Positions 11,336 to 24,724 of a DNA stretch of 64,000 nt are shown here, one piece after another (within the stretch, counting starts at the first letter, position 1; every line of letters begins with the position of its first letter). The position numbers and the translations under genes were made by a program. The notes below the pieces were generated by a model. It saw nothing but the letters and a program-made list of their open reading frames with translations, was not told the origin of the DNA and made no database searches. Origin of the DNA: Theristus sp. LFF4_11 (Eukaryota; Nematoda; Chromadorea; Monhysterida; Xyalidae); assembly GCA_030248135.1 (NCBI GenBank), contig JASANC010003005.1, positions 159,052 to 223,051 on the forward strand. Reading direction: 5' to 3'.

Positions 11336-14300
11336 ATGGCAGAATCCGAAATTACTGCGACCGTGAACGCGTTAGGCTGTGTTGAAAATGGCCAATATGT
11401 CAAAGAACCGGATTGTTTGGGTTGGTTTTTGTGTTGCGGTTGCGGTTTCTTTTGTTTTCGACCGCTGAATTTGTTTTTTATGTTTATCAATGCTTTTTTT
11501 CGAACTGGAACCCGGAACGAGTGACATCCGTAACTCTGCATGCTATCGCAAACTTTGAATCTCCATCACCTTCCCTTGTTCTGGTGGCGCTGGCGGGCGG
11601 GTGATACCAAAAAACACAGCCGCGAACAAATTGTTTTCTCTCCACAATGCACACAACACAGACAACGTGAAGGATCTGATTCGTTTTCTGCGCCGCGACA
11701 ACGCGCACCACTGCGCACTGCGCCGGGCGACGCTGCGGACGGGAGTCGTCGGCAGCGACTTGATTCCGTTGCTCGTTGCGTCGCACGACGCCGACGACCG
11801 CGAGATGTTCGACTTTGTGCTCCGGTAAACCGGAATGATGAAATGCCATTTTGCACGTGGACTTGTCGGTTTCAGAAATCAGACAGGCGTACTGCAGATT
11901 CTGAACAGTTCGCTTCAGCCAGCTCCGATGATCCCGATCTTTCTTCTTTGCGTCTGCTCTGTATCTGTCTGGTATTTGTTTGTAGTCGGTTCAGTAGGGT
12001 TGTTAAAAAAAACAAAAATCGTCATTTTTGTTTTTTTTTTAAATTTTTTTTTTTTTAAAATTTCAAAAATCAAAGTTGTGCTAAATCAGTCAGGGAGTCC
12101 GAAGAACCACATATGATATGCAAGCGCCTCCCGAATGACTCCCATATGACGGAACTTTGCAGATTTTGTTTTGGTGACCTCAATTACCCCTTTTCCAAAC
12201 CGTCACCATGCCTCTTCTTGTGTTTTGACCTCCAAAAGGTCACTAATTGTCCCCAGCTAAACTAATGCTAAAGTGAAGACAAACATACCGCCTTGAAATT
12301 CGATCAATTCTTCTGATGGTGTTGCGACGACACGACACGAAGCAGCAAGCAACCAGACAACGTAGCGCTTGCAAACGGAGCAGCGAGCACAATCGGACGC
12401 TCTGCGAGGCGAATCGTCACCTTATCTGCATCGGAAATGGTAGGCCAAGCTTTGGGACGCTCAAAAACTTCATCGCAGATGTTGTCGTAGCCTAAAATCA
12501 GTCGGTAAAACGGCCCAAAATCGACTGCTAAAGGTTTTACGAGGTATAATCAAAGAAAATTTTTGTTGAACTTTCGAAAAATTTTGCCAAAATTGAGGTT
12601 TTCAGAGCATATTAGAGGAAAATTTTTCGAATTTTTTAAAAAAAAAAAATCGGCATTTTTGTTTTTTTTAATCACTTTTTTTTTAAAAAATTTTTCATTT
12701 TTGTTTAACAACCCTAGTCGGTTGTTTCTGAGGTTTTACTGGGTAAGAACCAGGGATCATGTGCCGTAGTGCTTTCGTTATTGAACCACTTTCGTTGTGT
12801 TGTGTCTTTGTGTACCACAAGCAATTTAACGGACGGACTTTAACGTCATTGCGTATTATTAGGAAGTTTTGTGACTGCTTTTGGTCGTTACCGCTTTCGA
12901 GCGCGTTGAGTTGAAATAAATTGAGAATTGAGAATTGACTGCCGTAATAAATTTCATTGATTGATTTGATTGATTGATTGTATTCTGCATGACACGGTTG
13001 AATTGAGACAAACAAGCAACTCTTTTCTTTGTGTTCGCAGTCTCGTCATCAATCTGACGCAACCAGCGTCGAGTGCGTTCGGCGACAAATCGCTCGCAGC
13101 GCTCGAACGCCCCGCCGTGCCGTCGTATCTCGATCTCGCCCACCAATTGCGCTCGTGTAAGCCGGCGCTCGTCAGTGTGCCGTTGTTTGTGGCGTTTGCG
13201 CAGCGCGTGAAAAGTTTCGTTGAAAAGGTTTGGAAATGAAATGAGATCTGTTTTTTTTTCTGTCCGAATACAACGAAAATAGACAGAATAGTGATGAACG
13301 AGTGTTTCGAAACGAAACTACTGCGGCGGTCAGAAGTTTGCGATCTTTTTGCACTCGAGCTACAGGTGCTGATCGAATGATTTGGGGAGCCTAAATTCAA
13401 AAACAACCAATCAGCTCCAGCCGTTGTAAATGTTGAATTTCACATGCACCTGCAAGGTAGTTACGACTTCCAGAATCGTTCAGGCGAATTTACTTAACGA
13501 CTTTTGCGATGTGCGTTGACACACTGAAGCAAATTGTGGGATGTGCAACGTTGACATGACTTTAGTGCTAGCAAAACAGCTTCATCACAGTAAATCTCAT
13601 TTCTCTCAGGAATTCGAAGATCGCAATGAGGAGGATCGAATTATCGTCATTCGAATCCTGGGCACCATTCGCAATGTGCTGCTGATCGCGCCATCGGACG
13701 CTGATAAAAAGGTTGGCGATGTTGGAAAAAAAGTGTTTTTCATTTGAGGCATCTGAGAGTAGGCAACCAGCGTGCAGAATAAGAATTTTGAAAGACAAGT
13801 TCACATTCGCGACAGACATACTTACGTGTGGAGCAGATGTCCACGACAAAAAAAAGAAACAAGCAAGCCTATTACACTTTATACAGCTGGACCTTGAAAT
13901 AGTTTTTTTTGATTTTTAACCAAATAACCCTGCTCTAAATGGCAGAGCTAGTTTTGGAAAGTAAAAAGTTGACAAACCTTTCCACGGACGGAGGAGGGAT
14001 GTCTGTTTCCATACAGTGAAGCGTCAGGCCACCCACACAGCCTAATCCGTTCCCAGCACAACCAGAAGGGGCAACTCTTATACGGTGTCGTGTGAACTAA
14101 CTCGGGCAAACTGCCAACACTGCACAGCGTACGGACGTGGATATGACGCTGCAAGATCGACTGGTGTGTGCGATCATCGAGAGCGACTTCGCCGATGTGC
14201 TGTTGGAAGTGGCGTCGCGACACTTGGAGAGTGATCTGCATCTGCGCGCGCTCGAAATCACGTCACTGATGCTGCAGGAACACGTAAATCAACGTTTACA

Positions 14301-17300
14301 CGCTTTTCGGAGTGTTTTGGAAATCATTTTTTTTTTCGGTTTTCAGTTCAATTTTCGTTAAAAAGTTTTTATTGCGCTGCGCTTGGAATTCCGGCGTTCA
14401 GTGCATAGTTTGCACCGTTACGTTTAGTGCAGTTCATTTTGAAATCACTAGAATTTGTCGAAAATGTTGAATTGGTTCTGTTGCTGACGTAGTGACGTGT
14501 CTTGTCGACTGAAACTGGATAGGGTGAGCTAACCTCAATAACCTCATGAAGTTTGCGTTTCATCTTCATTCCAGCCAGCACAGGTGCTTGCAAGAGCCGG
14601 TCAAAGACGGACCAACGAGCAGAAAAGACAGGAGAACGACCGTCTGGCGGCCGCACTTGTCAGCACCGCAATGCAGCGGCAGCAGAAAATGAAACTGTTG
14701 ATGAATCGGTAATGGGCGAAAAATATTGCGAGAAACACTTCGTCAATGAAGAAATTTTCTGATTTTTTCTTTCCAAGTTCACTGTGGAGTGTGATTATTG
14801 TGCGTGAGTATTCGTTCGCCTCTCTCCTTACCCATCAGACCAGAGCAGTCAGATCGTTCTCTATCAGAGAAGCGTGATTTTGGTGTGATAAACAACAAAC
14901 AAACAACCGTCTGGATTTCGTCCACAAAACTCGCAAACGAACGCATAGGCACACGCGTTTCGCGGGTCATTACACGGCTGCCGGTGTGCGAGCGATCGGC
15001 GACGGCGAGCGGGACGTCGTCTGTGAGCGGGCGCTCAGGCGAGCCGAACAGGTCGTCGACGTTAGGGACAGACGCAAAGTGGCCAGGAGGACGCCGAAGT
15101 GAGCCGTTTGCAGTTGGCTTGTTTCGTTTGTGAAAAAATGTTTTTTTTAATTTCTCGAAAATTAAAATTTTCTCTTTTTTTACTTGAGATGTCGCGCGCG
15201 CTGTTATGCGTGGCTATGGCCTGTGTGTTTTTTTTTGTTTTGTTTTTTACATACTGGTGTAAAAGAAAGTACGCGGTCTGATTTCTGATAGCGTTGTTCT
15301 TTTGCGCGACGTTCTTCAATGGTGGAATGAATCAAGCTCGTCTGAAATGTTCCAATCTGAAAATAAAAATAATATACTCGGTTAATGTTGCATTTGGTTG
15401 AACAAACGCTGATAGTCTGAACCATGTCATTAGCGTTGTGCACGTTCTTCAGACTAGGAGACTTTTACTCCGGCTTACCGTAGGAATCGACGACCGGTGC
15501 GCGACAATGACCAGGTGCACACGTCTGCAGCGTCCGTGCGCCTCATGCTGCGCGACTTCTGCGCGCAATTCGTCAGACGGTCGTTTGTGTCGTTCATGCG
15601 TAGTGTCAAGGTTGGTCGAGTTTTGAGTCTGGGAGATTTCAAGATGAAAAAAGTGTTTTTTTTCGTTTTCGTCCACTTCTAGCTCAGTCGTTTCGTGTTT
15701 TTTGCAATCTCTTTTGTGTTTTGTTTTTGTCGGTTTATTGAAATCGACAGATTTGTTCCGTGTTTGTGGACAGGAGCTTGTGTATGCCTGTCGAGCCGGC
15801 AGACCGTATTCGAAATTCAGGCATTTTTTAAATTCAAAAATTCATCGGATTGGAATCGCAAAATAATTGAATAATCGTGACTTCATATTTTAAACACGTA
15901 AACTTCCAAAAAATGAAAACGAACTCATTCTTCGCAGTCGCTGTTGCAACGTTCTAACGAAGCCGATGTCGTGTCTACCTCGGATCTTGCTGATTATCAG
16001 TGCTACTACATGCACATGCTGCGGTTTATGCTGGATTTCTGTCGCCATTTCGTTGACTCGGCTCTCCCCAGTCCCAGTGCGTCTCTTCGTTTGCTTATTA
16101 CCTACTCAAATGCGTTCTTTGTGTTCTAGGACTTTTTTGTAAATGTCTTCTGTCTGTAATTTTGGAAAAGTTCAGATTTAAAAATGTAAAGCGTGTAACT
16201 ATCATCGAAACGTTTTTCAGTTGGAATCTAACCAAATAAAGTTGGAAACCTGTTAACTGACTATTTTTTTTATTTGCGTTGAACTGCATTTACAGATAAG
16301 TTTATCTTTTTGTTTTGTTCTGCGCTGCAGTGCGTCTGCAGACATGGAATGAAAACACAAGAAGTCATTAGTTGTCTACCGTTCAAAGGCGCAGCGATTT
16401 TGAATTGCCGCAGCACGTCGCAAAACTGGAAAAAAGATCGCACAAAGAAGTAAAAACGTTGTCCACCGTTCACTCTTGTGGCCTTGCCTTGGTGGTAGCG
16501 CATTATAAACTCTTGTCTGTGCGTTTGAGTGATTGAGCCACGCCAAAGCGTATATGGGCACTTAATGACAGAAAACAACTCAATGACCATACTCGACGGC
16601 GTTTTGTACACCTTTCTAGGTTAGCCGTGGCTGAAAACGTTGCCTAAAATCACCGATCGATCGTTTGTTCGTTCGTTCACAGACTCGCCATCAGCAGACG
16701 GTCTCAGTGCGCCCGAGCGACCGCCGCTCTGTCTGCACGACGTTCGCGAGCTCGTCACGGTCGAGGTGGTGCACTTCTTGCAAACGCAACTCGAAAACTG
16801 CCTCGAGATGGCCGCCACCGACAAGCAGCAGTCGTTGTTGTGGGGTCATCGCGCTCGATTCCATCTGGCCGCTTATAAGGCGGTGATCTTTGCGTGAGTT
16901 GTGCTTGAGGAAGAAATTATTTTGGTTAATAAGTCGTGAAAGAGCATATTTGCGAACTTTTGCTGTCTGTAAATGTGTACAATTCGGTGATTGGTGGTTG
17001 GCGCACAATACAGATGACTTACAAATATACGTTTTGCAACGTTCCCGCTCGCAGTGTACAACAAATGTGCGCCAGCAAGGAGAAGCGTGATCGTGCGCAC
17101 GCGCAGCAAGTGCAGGAGCACATTTTCCACGTCGCCGAGTACAGAGACATGTGTCTGCAGCTGTTGAAGAAGTACCAGCCGGTATGGCTGTCAAAGGTGT
17201 GCGCACTCATCGGTTTTCGTGGTATTTTAGTTTTGTTGTGACTCACATGACACGTTTGGGTTAATGATGGCAATATTTGCCGGTGCGCATCGCAAATTCG

Positions 17301-20300
17301 GCATTGAACGGATCATACGCTGATTGGCTGCATCGAACTGGCCAAATGCTGGTCTCTGAAGGCACTGCTGCACCGTATTGTGGATTTATTCAAACGTGTC
17401 CGGACTAAAATGACGTCATTTGCTTTAAAAACGCCCATTTGTCAAAGTACAGGCACTAAAATGTCAGTTTGGTGTGACTGATTCGACATTCACCATTTGT
17501 TTACGGTAAGAAATCGGCTAAGCGGAAAGCCTGGTTTGTAGTGAACGGCAAGTGCATGTTTGGCGGCACATGACGTCATTTCAGTGGGACACGTTTAAAA
17601 AAATAGGTTATAGTAATGTGGCAAACAATCACGCACCCAGACATGCGATACCACACCCGCCCAACGCGCTTGTCCAGCGTGTGTGCGTGTGTTGTTTGTG
17701 TGCGTAGTTCAACGGACCAAATGCAAACGCCGCCAATCAGCCCAAATAGCCACAATGTTCCCTTTTGAGTGTGTTTACTGTACATTTCGCACGCAGTCAT
17801 TCCTCCGTGACTTGATCGCGGTGACGCACGTCTACCTGCGTATGATCGAACACCAGAGCAAACACGGCCAGCTCGTCTTGGTGAAACGAAAGCGAATCAG
17901 GCGTAAACGACCGGCGAAACGGAAACAGAGACCGCGAGAGACGGAGGGCGCAGGTCAGTGCTGGAGCTGGAGTCTAAGTGGCACGCGAAAGGGAACGACG
18001 TTTGGTGACAATAGTAGTGTTTCAGTAGTGTTTCACCGAATCGAACTTGTTTAACAGAATTAAGGAATTTAGCGTTCAGCTGTTTTTTTTGTGCGCACGG
18101 CGTCACACACCAATTTATTGATAAACCCTTTTTTCAAAACCTTTCTCGCCTTTTTATGCGTTTAGTTGAACAGTTTTTTGCATGTCATGAATTTCTGTGA
18201 GCCAAACAAGTGTCGCTTGCAGATGAAAACACACATTCTGAACCGCAAGTACCTCCGGAACCGACGCACGACGAGCTGACGGATAAATGGGAGCAAATGA
18301 GCGGGCAGATCTGCGATCTATTGCAGGTTCAGTAGTGCGATGTTCTCAAAAGTTGCTATTCAGTTAGTTTTGTTTCTTCCTATTTTTTGAATTTAGAATG
18401 GTTTTTGAATTTCTGTCTTTACTAGGGTCATGGTGATTTGCCAGACGATGTGGTGCCGTTTGACGCGACGCTTGATGTGCCCGATGACGTGCACAAGTTT
18501 GTTGCTGTTTTTTTTCAAATTTATGTGATGCTGATTGGCTGCACTGGTGTCATACGATCGATCAGCTTATTTTTGATTGGTTGGTGGCCTCACGTGATGC
18601 ACGCTTTCTGTGCAACACAGAGAGACACACCGCACCTCCACAGCAATATCGACACGCGTTCACCAACCAACCAATCATAACTGCGAGTTCGACGGTATCT
18701 TGACCCATTCCATGAACGGCAGAAAACTGGCGATGCTGCGAATCCAGCGCGCGCTGCGCGAGTCGGACGCCGCCGCGGCGATCGCGCTGCATCGAGCGTC
18801 ACGGGCGCTGTGGCCGGTCGACGACGTGTTCGGCCGCGACGACATCGAGCCGGAGGAGGAGTTCCTCGAGCTCAAGGAGATACACGCGGCCGACCTCACG
18901 GAGGTACGCTCGAACTCGTATAGAAAACGATATTGCCCCACGAGCACAACTCGGCTAGTACGAGCGTTTTATTAGAAACACAAACTGCAACTAATCTGAC
19001 TCCCCCCTCCCCGTTATACAAAAAGAACACATAAATCTACCAATGGCTTCGGCCAACGCCACGCCAACGTCCAGCCATCTCGTCTCTAAATTATAGGGAA
19101 TCAGCTGATTGGTCGGTGGTCGACGTGCATGCATGTGTGTTCTGTGCAGGCATATTGCTGTTGTTGCTCGGGCGGAGTTTGCTTTGCGCAGAAAGCATGC
19201 ATACCGTACTCACCAACGAATCAAGTGATTCCCTATAATGTGGAGTTCAGCTGTACCCGACGTTCTCACCACACCCTGCCAGTGGCACGTGAATTTCTGA
19301 GAATGTGATTTTTGAAATCAGCGCGCGTCGAGACGGTTCGATTGGTATTAGATTTCAAAATTAGTTAATTCCAGATTAAGTTTTGACCTGATTCGAGCAT
19401 CTGGCGACATCTTCTGTTCCAAAGGGGGTACGAGAAGAGTCGGGGATGGGAGGGGGTATTCTCAACAGCTTCCAAAGTCTTGCTATTCAGATTGCACGGC
19501 TGGAGCAGCAGACCACAACCGAACAACGGCCGGAACAAGCAAGAGACAGCGAACAACACGATGCCAACGAACACGACGCCGCTATGAACGAGCTGTTTGG
19601 CGATGACGACGCCGACGATTTGGAGGACAGCGACCGTGACGACGAAGAGGAGCAGCCGCGGTTCGAGGAGACGGTCGCCGATTTCGACTTTCAGGAGTTT
19701 GTGCGTCGTTTCGCGAGACCGGACATATTGCGCTGGTCGGTGGGATTATTCGTAAATGTAAAAGTGGCCTTTTTCACTATGGAACTTTGATGTGACACGG
19801 GAAATTCTTCTGCAGACGCCTGCAACATGTAGTTTGTGCAGGTGCTCTTGACTAGTGCACGCTTGCTGGCAGACCATGTCCATCAAAGGCACACATTTTT
19901 TGTGGATTTCTGCATTGCGGGCTGGGCTCGCAATTGTTGGCAGGCCTCGAAGAGTTTGTACCCGTGAGGAGAGGACAGAACCATGTACCCAACTTTAATT
20001 GGTCTTTCTATGGTGTTTTGTGCATGTGTCCAGCCACTTATTACGTACGAAAGTAAACTGTTGAACTTGTTGAAAAAGAGCCACACTCCAATCCAGTCAT
20101 TGCAAAAGTCCGGGGACTTTTACATGCTCCAGATCAAATTCGCTAGATTTTTTCAGGTACGTTTGGCTGTTGGCCGATTTCACTGAGAATGATGCAGACA
20201 CGAATCACCACATTGTACGCTTGCTGCATCGGGTGGCTTTCGACCACAAGTTGGCGCCGTTGCTGTGAGTGGATTTTGACACGTTGTGTTTTTCTTTCTG

Positions 20301-23300
20301 AAGATCTTTGCACGTTTTTGTTTCGAATTTTGGACATGTTTCGGATCGTACTGTACTGTTATAACAATCCGTGGCACAGAATGCATGCATCAACTGTAAC
20401 CAACCAATCAGCCAGTATTAATTACCGAGGTAGACTGTGACATGGTGACAAAAATTGGTGACACTTTGTCACTGGCCTTTTTTACTTTGTACTTTTTACA
20501 ATTTTGCACTCACACTCCTGTCTGCAGCTACACCTGTTCGTTCATGCGTGTCGCGCAGCGTATCGGCCGGTTGACTTGCTCCGCCGTCCGCTGTGGATCG
20601 ACCGTGCCCCTCGAATCGCAGTCGAGCCTGAGCGAACTTCGAACGTTCTGCGTGCATCTGTTGCGTCTGTTCTTCGACGACATGACGCGTCAGCAGAAGG
20701 CGTTTGCTGATTTGTTGTTCTGGAAAAACAAAGCACAGGCCTATGAGCTGCAGCACGGCTATGGAAGCTTCGAGTGAGTTACCACGAGAAATGGTTCTGG
20801 AGACAGTTTTTTTACACGGATAACTTCATAATTTATTTTTTTGCTGGTGAGAAACGTGTTTTCGGCAAAAATTCGCGAGTTCTTTTTTTCAGAGACAACA
20901 AGAAACAAGCGGCTCAAGTTTGGACCGAAGAGCTCGAATATGAAATGCGCAACTTGTTTGACGAATACCATGCGGACAATGATAAAGTGGAAGGTTTGTA
21001 ACCTGTCAACTGTAAACACCGTTTGATCGCCTGAAAACGCCTGATCCATGATCAGGAGTACGGTATTTACCCTACTAGGTCTCGACACGATCTTTGTAGT
21101 CTCTAAATGCCCGAAATGAGGACGCATCACGTTACGCGGTAAGATTACTTAATACTTAGCACTTGATACGGTAGAAAAGAACCGAACATCGGGATATGGA
21201 CGGGCTTCGCAGTTTCCGATTCCCATAGGCGCTCACGAACACAATGCAAACCAGTTTCAGTGCGTTTGCAGGCGTGGACGTGGCCCAGTACATTGAGCAT
21301 AATCTGTCGCAAACACGCACACGACGCCAGATCATCCGGCAAATGCGCGCCATGGGACTAGAAACGGACGGACTGAAGATCAGGTGGGTGTTGCGTCGTT
21401 TTGTTTGTCTAATTTTCACTTGCATGAATTAGTAGGAGGTGTAGACGTTTGTATACGATGTAAGTGAATCCAAAACATCCCAGAAAAGAAAATTGCGAAG
21501 GTTACCTATAAGTTTTTGCGTAAAAAATGCCGCTAATCTGCCAGTTAACCACTAACTACAAATCACAGACCATTAGCTGCTTGTCTGATTTGTCAGTGAT
21601 TGATTGGTTTAAGCAGCTCAATGCAGCTCATCATCAGATTCATATGCTAAATGCACAAAGTGCATATATTTTTGCAAGTTCACTGTAGATGTGAATGGTG
21701 AGATATTTCGAGAATTTGAGGTATGGTACTTTTTTAGTTTCTGTTTACAAAAATCGTCTGTTTTTCAGTAGTAAACCACCGAAACCTCCAACCTGGACTG
21801 AAACACTGACGGCTGAGCTGAAAACTCGATTCGAAGAATGGAAAAATTTAGAGCACCGACCAGGTGAATAGAAAAAACTGTTTTCTTGCTCTCGAAATGC
21901 ATTTCTTTGCATGTATCAAGCTAATGGTTAGGTTGCGCGCTAATTACATGTGTGTGTGTCTGCTTGTTGCAAAACTCATCAGCTGGGATAAAGTGGGGTT
22001 TGGCTGTTGTTTCGCGAGTTTGGCCAGCCATCGATTCCTCAAAGACCCATCAGAGTCAGGTGCCTTCAGGGTTTAGAAAGTCATTAAGTGGGTGTGGGTA
22101 ATTTAGAAAAAATAAAACAAAATAATAAATATTGTGCAAATAACAAAGCAGTTTGAAATGGAATGCAAACGAAACGACACGTTTCTGTCAGATGAGTGTG
22201 ACGTCGCTGATTACATCGTGCAACGGCTCTCTTTGGTGCGCACACGTCGCCAGGTGATTCGCCAACTGACGGCTATTGGCGTTGACGTTGACGTGTTCAT
22301 AAAAAAGAGAAAGAAACGCGCAATGAAGACGAAACACGGCAACAGGTGTGGTGGTGCGGTTTTGTTAATCGGAGGATGAAATGATACATTGAATGGGTTG
22401 GGTTAGTCAATCCTGCGACTGTGAGCGCGCCTGTTTGAAAAAAGTGTTGTGTTCTCAGAATAGTTTCGTACGTTTTTTGTGTCTCCGTGACTGTTTTGAC
22501 AGAGGATATTACGGAGCACACTGGTGACTGGTGTAATATTGCGTGAAAAGTGGGAGGGACAATGTGTGTTTGCCAATACCGCGTGTGTGGCGCATTTCAG
22601 CGCGACAGCCGCCGGCTTGGACAGTGCTCTGTTCACAACGAACGCGGCGAGTGACGACGATGAAGAGAGTGCCAGTGGCAGTGAGCTGTCGGATGCGGAT
22701 GAACGTGAAAATGACATTGAAGGAGACCACGATGCGAATGGTTCGTTTTTGTGTGCAACTCGCACTTTTGTCACCCTCGTGGCCGTTTTGTGGCCGCGCG
22801 TTGGACTCTTGTATTGGATCGAAAGGCCGGCATGAACGCATTTAATGATAGAAAAACCTCGATTGACACCCTACTTGGCGGCGCTTTCCTAAGTTAGCGG
22901 TCGGTGAAAACATTGCCTGAATCACTGTTCGCTTCGTTCGTTCGGACTGGCAATCAGCTTATATTGACCGGCTCCTTCCAATTGGCTTGTTATGACAACC
23001 AGCTTGTCAAGGCTGTCAATGGTTTTTGCCAGGTAAAACCGCTGTGCGAAGATGTAGCAGCTAAGAAGTTATCGCTGAGTTTCAAAACTCGACAAAATTC
23101 AGTCACACGGAAAAAAGGAGAAATTTTTTTATCCTTTCAGAACAACCAGGTGAAAGGGGTCGGACGTCGACTGAAAATCGTGACATTCATGAAGACGACG
23201 ATTTCGACGAGTGGATGCGAAAGAAACGAGAAAAAGTTCCGTTTGCGCGCCGTCAAATAATCATGAAAGGTGAGTGAGATGGAAATGGCACATAAAGACG

Positions 23301-24092
23301 TACAAGAGCAACTCTTCAGCTGATTGGCTGCTTAGATGTTTCGAATTTGTCGCTTCAGCAGAACAAATGTTTCAGAGTTCTGCATCGGAACTCTTGCCTC
23401 GTGCGTTATCTTGGCTTTCAGTGTTTGTTTTACTTTTTCTGTTTGTTTCCGAGTTGGGTATCGTTGCGAAAGGGACATTGAGATCGTGTCGAGACACGTC
23501 ACGGTAACGTAAAGAAATCGTTTTTCGCATGCCAAGAATTTTCGTTCCTCGATTTCATAGCCGACTCTTCTTTCAGACCATCGAATCGAGCAAATGTCAA
23601 ACCCGCGACCTTCTTCCACTCCAGTGCGTGTTTTTATCCATCCCTTTCTTTTTGTCTTTTGCAGAACCGTCGACAAACGCACAGAACACGCCGTCCAGTG
23701 ATGTGAATGACAACGACGACGCTGCCAATGCAGAGAAACTGGTGCAGTCATCAGGCGATTCGCGATCGAGTCCCGGAGCCGCCGAAGTCTCGAACGAATC
23801 CGACAGCAACATTGCGACTACGGCGACACCGCAACAAAACGCGAACGCAAACGAAGCAGACTCGGACAGCAGCGACGATGATGATGATGTATCGCCGTTG
23901 ATTCGACGGTCGAACAAAAAGCGACCAATGGACACATCGGCGGTCGCCACGTCGCCGGTGTCATCGTCGGATGTGGAAAATGAAAACGACGACAACGATG
24001 ATGAGAGTGGATCGAGTGCTGGCGGATCGGAAACGGTCGAGCGGCCGCTGAAGCGTAAACGCGCCATGGTGATTAGTGACGATGAAGATTGA
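11336..24092 (+). CDS. timeless: Timeless (replication-fork / clock-family protein), complete
   Basis: Homolog of animal TIMELESS, which works with TIPIN at replication forks. Exons: 11336-11420, 11662-11824, 13041-13227, 13610-13711, 14128-14283, 14575-14708, 14949-15098, 15484-15610, 15938-16076, 16683-16893, 17055-17181, 17797-17953, 18223-18326, 18426-18496, 18723-18903, 19491-19735, 20157-20264, 20528-20773, 20893-20993, 21272-21383, 21769-21863, 22192-22345, 22601-22740, 23141-23269, 23577-23627, 23665-24092. All junctions are in phase and the product is 1300 aa (human about 1208). Family marks: KEPDCLDNVKDLIRFLRR, LVINLTQPA, TRFAGHYTAAGVRAIG, SFLRDLIAVTH, WPVDDVFGRDDIEPEEE, FADLLFWKN. 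Near the C-terminus there are two copies of a WTEEL-type helix followed by TRTRRQIIRQM / VRTRRQVIRQL. The tail is acidic and Lys-rich and ends SDDED. The ATG opens the conserved domain directly. Several introns carry SINEs or MITEs. Confidence 0.97.
11992..12714. mobile_element. hAT-like non-autonomous element in timeless intron 2
   Basis: The inverted ends are cagtagggttgttaaa (left) and tttaacaaccctag (right). The host word tagtcggtt occurs just before the left end (about 11981-11989) and at the right end, consistent with a short target duplication. T/A runs flank the ends. Termini of the CA(G)..AGGGTTG kind with about 8-bp duplications are typical of hAT elements, so I infer that class. 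No transposase is present, and the interior is unremarkable. Confidence 0.55.
16468..16653 (+). mobile_element. tRNA-derived SINE, diverged copy (timeless intron 9)
   Basis: Aligns with the better copies at 29094 and 29734: 'ttggtggtagcgca', then 'cacttaatgacagaaaac', 'cgacggcgttttgtac' and 'ggttagccgtggctgaaaac'. The B-box region is degraded (gattgagccacgcc). It lies upstream of the acceptor at 16682. Confidence 0.7.
17379..17612 (+). mobile_element. CRE-palindrome MITE, copy 2 (timeless intron 11)
   Basis: 234 bp with 'gtggatttattcaaacgtg' at the left and a diverged right end (gggacacgtttaaaaaaata). TGACGTCA is present near both ends. It is wholly intronic. Confidence 0.85.
18573..18679. 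mobile_element. CACGTG palindromic MITE, copy 2 (timeless intron 14)
   Basis: Arms tgattggttggtgg ... ccaaccaaccaatca, with cacgtgatgcacgctttctg inside. It occupies much of the 226-nt intron 18497-18722. Confidence 0.75.
19091..19239. mobile_element. CACGTG palindromic MITE, copy 3 (timeless intron 15)
   Basis: Termini ttatagggaatca ... tgattccctataa enclose tgattggtcggtgg and caccaacgaatca. This copy shows a longer terminal repeat than copy 1. A half copy of the same family remains near 20370-20412 (gcatgcatcaactg, then taaccaaccaatcagc). Confidence 0.75.
22770..22926 (+). mobile_element. tRNA-derived SINE, diverged copy (timeless intron 23)
   Basis: Starts gtcaccctcgtggcc, as the intact copies do, then diverges. 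'ggcggcgctttcctaagtt' and 'aaaacattgcctgaatcac' still align with the SINE 3' part. It begins 29 nt after the exon 23 donor. Confidence 0.65.
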
Positions 24093-24254
24093 TTGATTGG
24101 TTGATTGGATCGTGGATGATTGATTGGTTTCATGAAGCGGCAGATCTCATTGACATGGCAGTTTTGGTAATTTACATTTTCTTTGTCCGGTGGTTTTGTG
24201 AGGTTAATTCATGTTGTTTTTTGACGGATTAGTTTTGTGGCCTTGTTTTTTGTG

Positions 24255-24260
24255 AATAAA
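24255..24260 (+). terminator. Poly(A) signal of timeless
   Basis: AATAAA lies about 160 nt after the timeless stop codon in an AT-rich 3' region. It is the first canonical signal on this strand. The next gene converges from the other side. Confidence 0.65.
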
Positions 24261-24724
24261 ACACAAAAAAACAACTGCGTTTGCGCCGTGTTTGGTTCTG
24301 CAATCAGCGTGCTCTTCGTGGCGTGCGCTGTGCTTGTTAGATTGAAGCTTTATTTCCATTCATTTTCCATTTTTATTCAACAAGTTTTCTATTTTTTGAT
24401 CGTACGTCAATATCACGGAAAGCGGTGAAGCACGGGTATCAGATATTACAAGTTCAAACACTTTATTGAACGGTGTGACGTCACGTTGAGAGAGACTGCA
24501 GCTGACTCTCTTGTGTGAGGTCGGTGATAATCTGAAATGAAATCACTAAAATCTTTGAAAGGGCCGATTGGTGAAGCAAGGCGTCCAACCAAGTAGTTCA
24601 GACGTGCTGATGATTGAAACCGATTTCCCGTGATCCGTCCGAAAAAGAATATAGCAAGCGAATGTGGAGGAATCTGATCCAGGAACTTCCCGAAATTAGC
24701 CGCGCGGAATTTCAACATTTCAGG

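Noticed and set aside
19491..19751. A longer timeless exon 16 ending at GTAAATG (19751).
   Set aside because: It breaks the frame with exon 17. The donor at 19735 restores the conserved join into YVWLLADF.
23597..24133. Long minus-strand Ser-rich open frame opposite the last timeless exon.
   Set aside because: It is antisense to acidic low-complexity coding sequence. The plus frame completes a phase-consistent gene ending in the conserved acidic tail.
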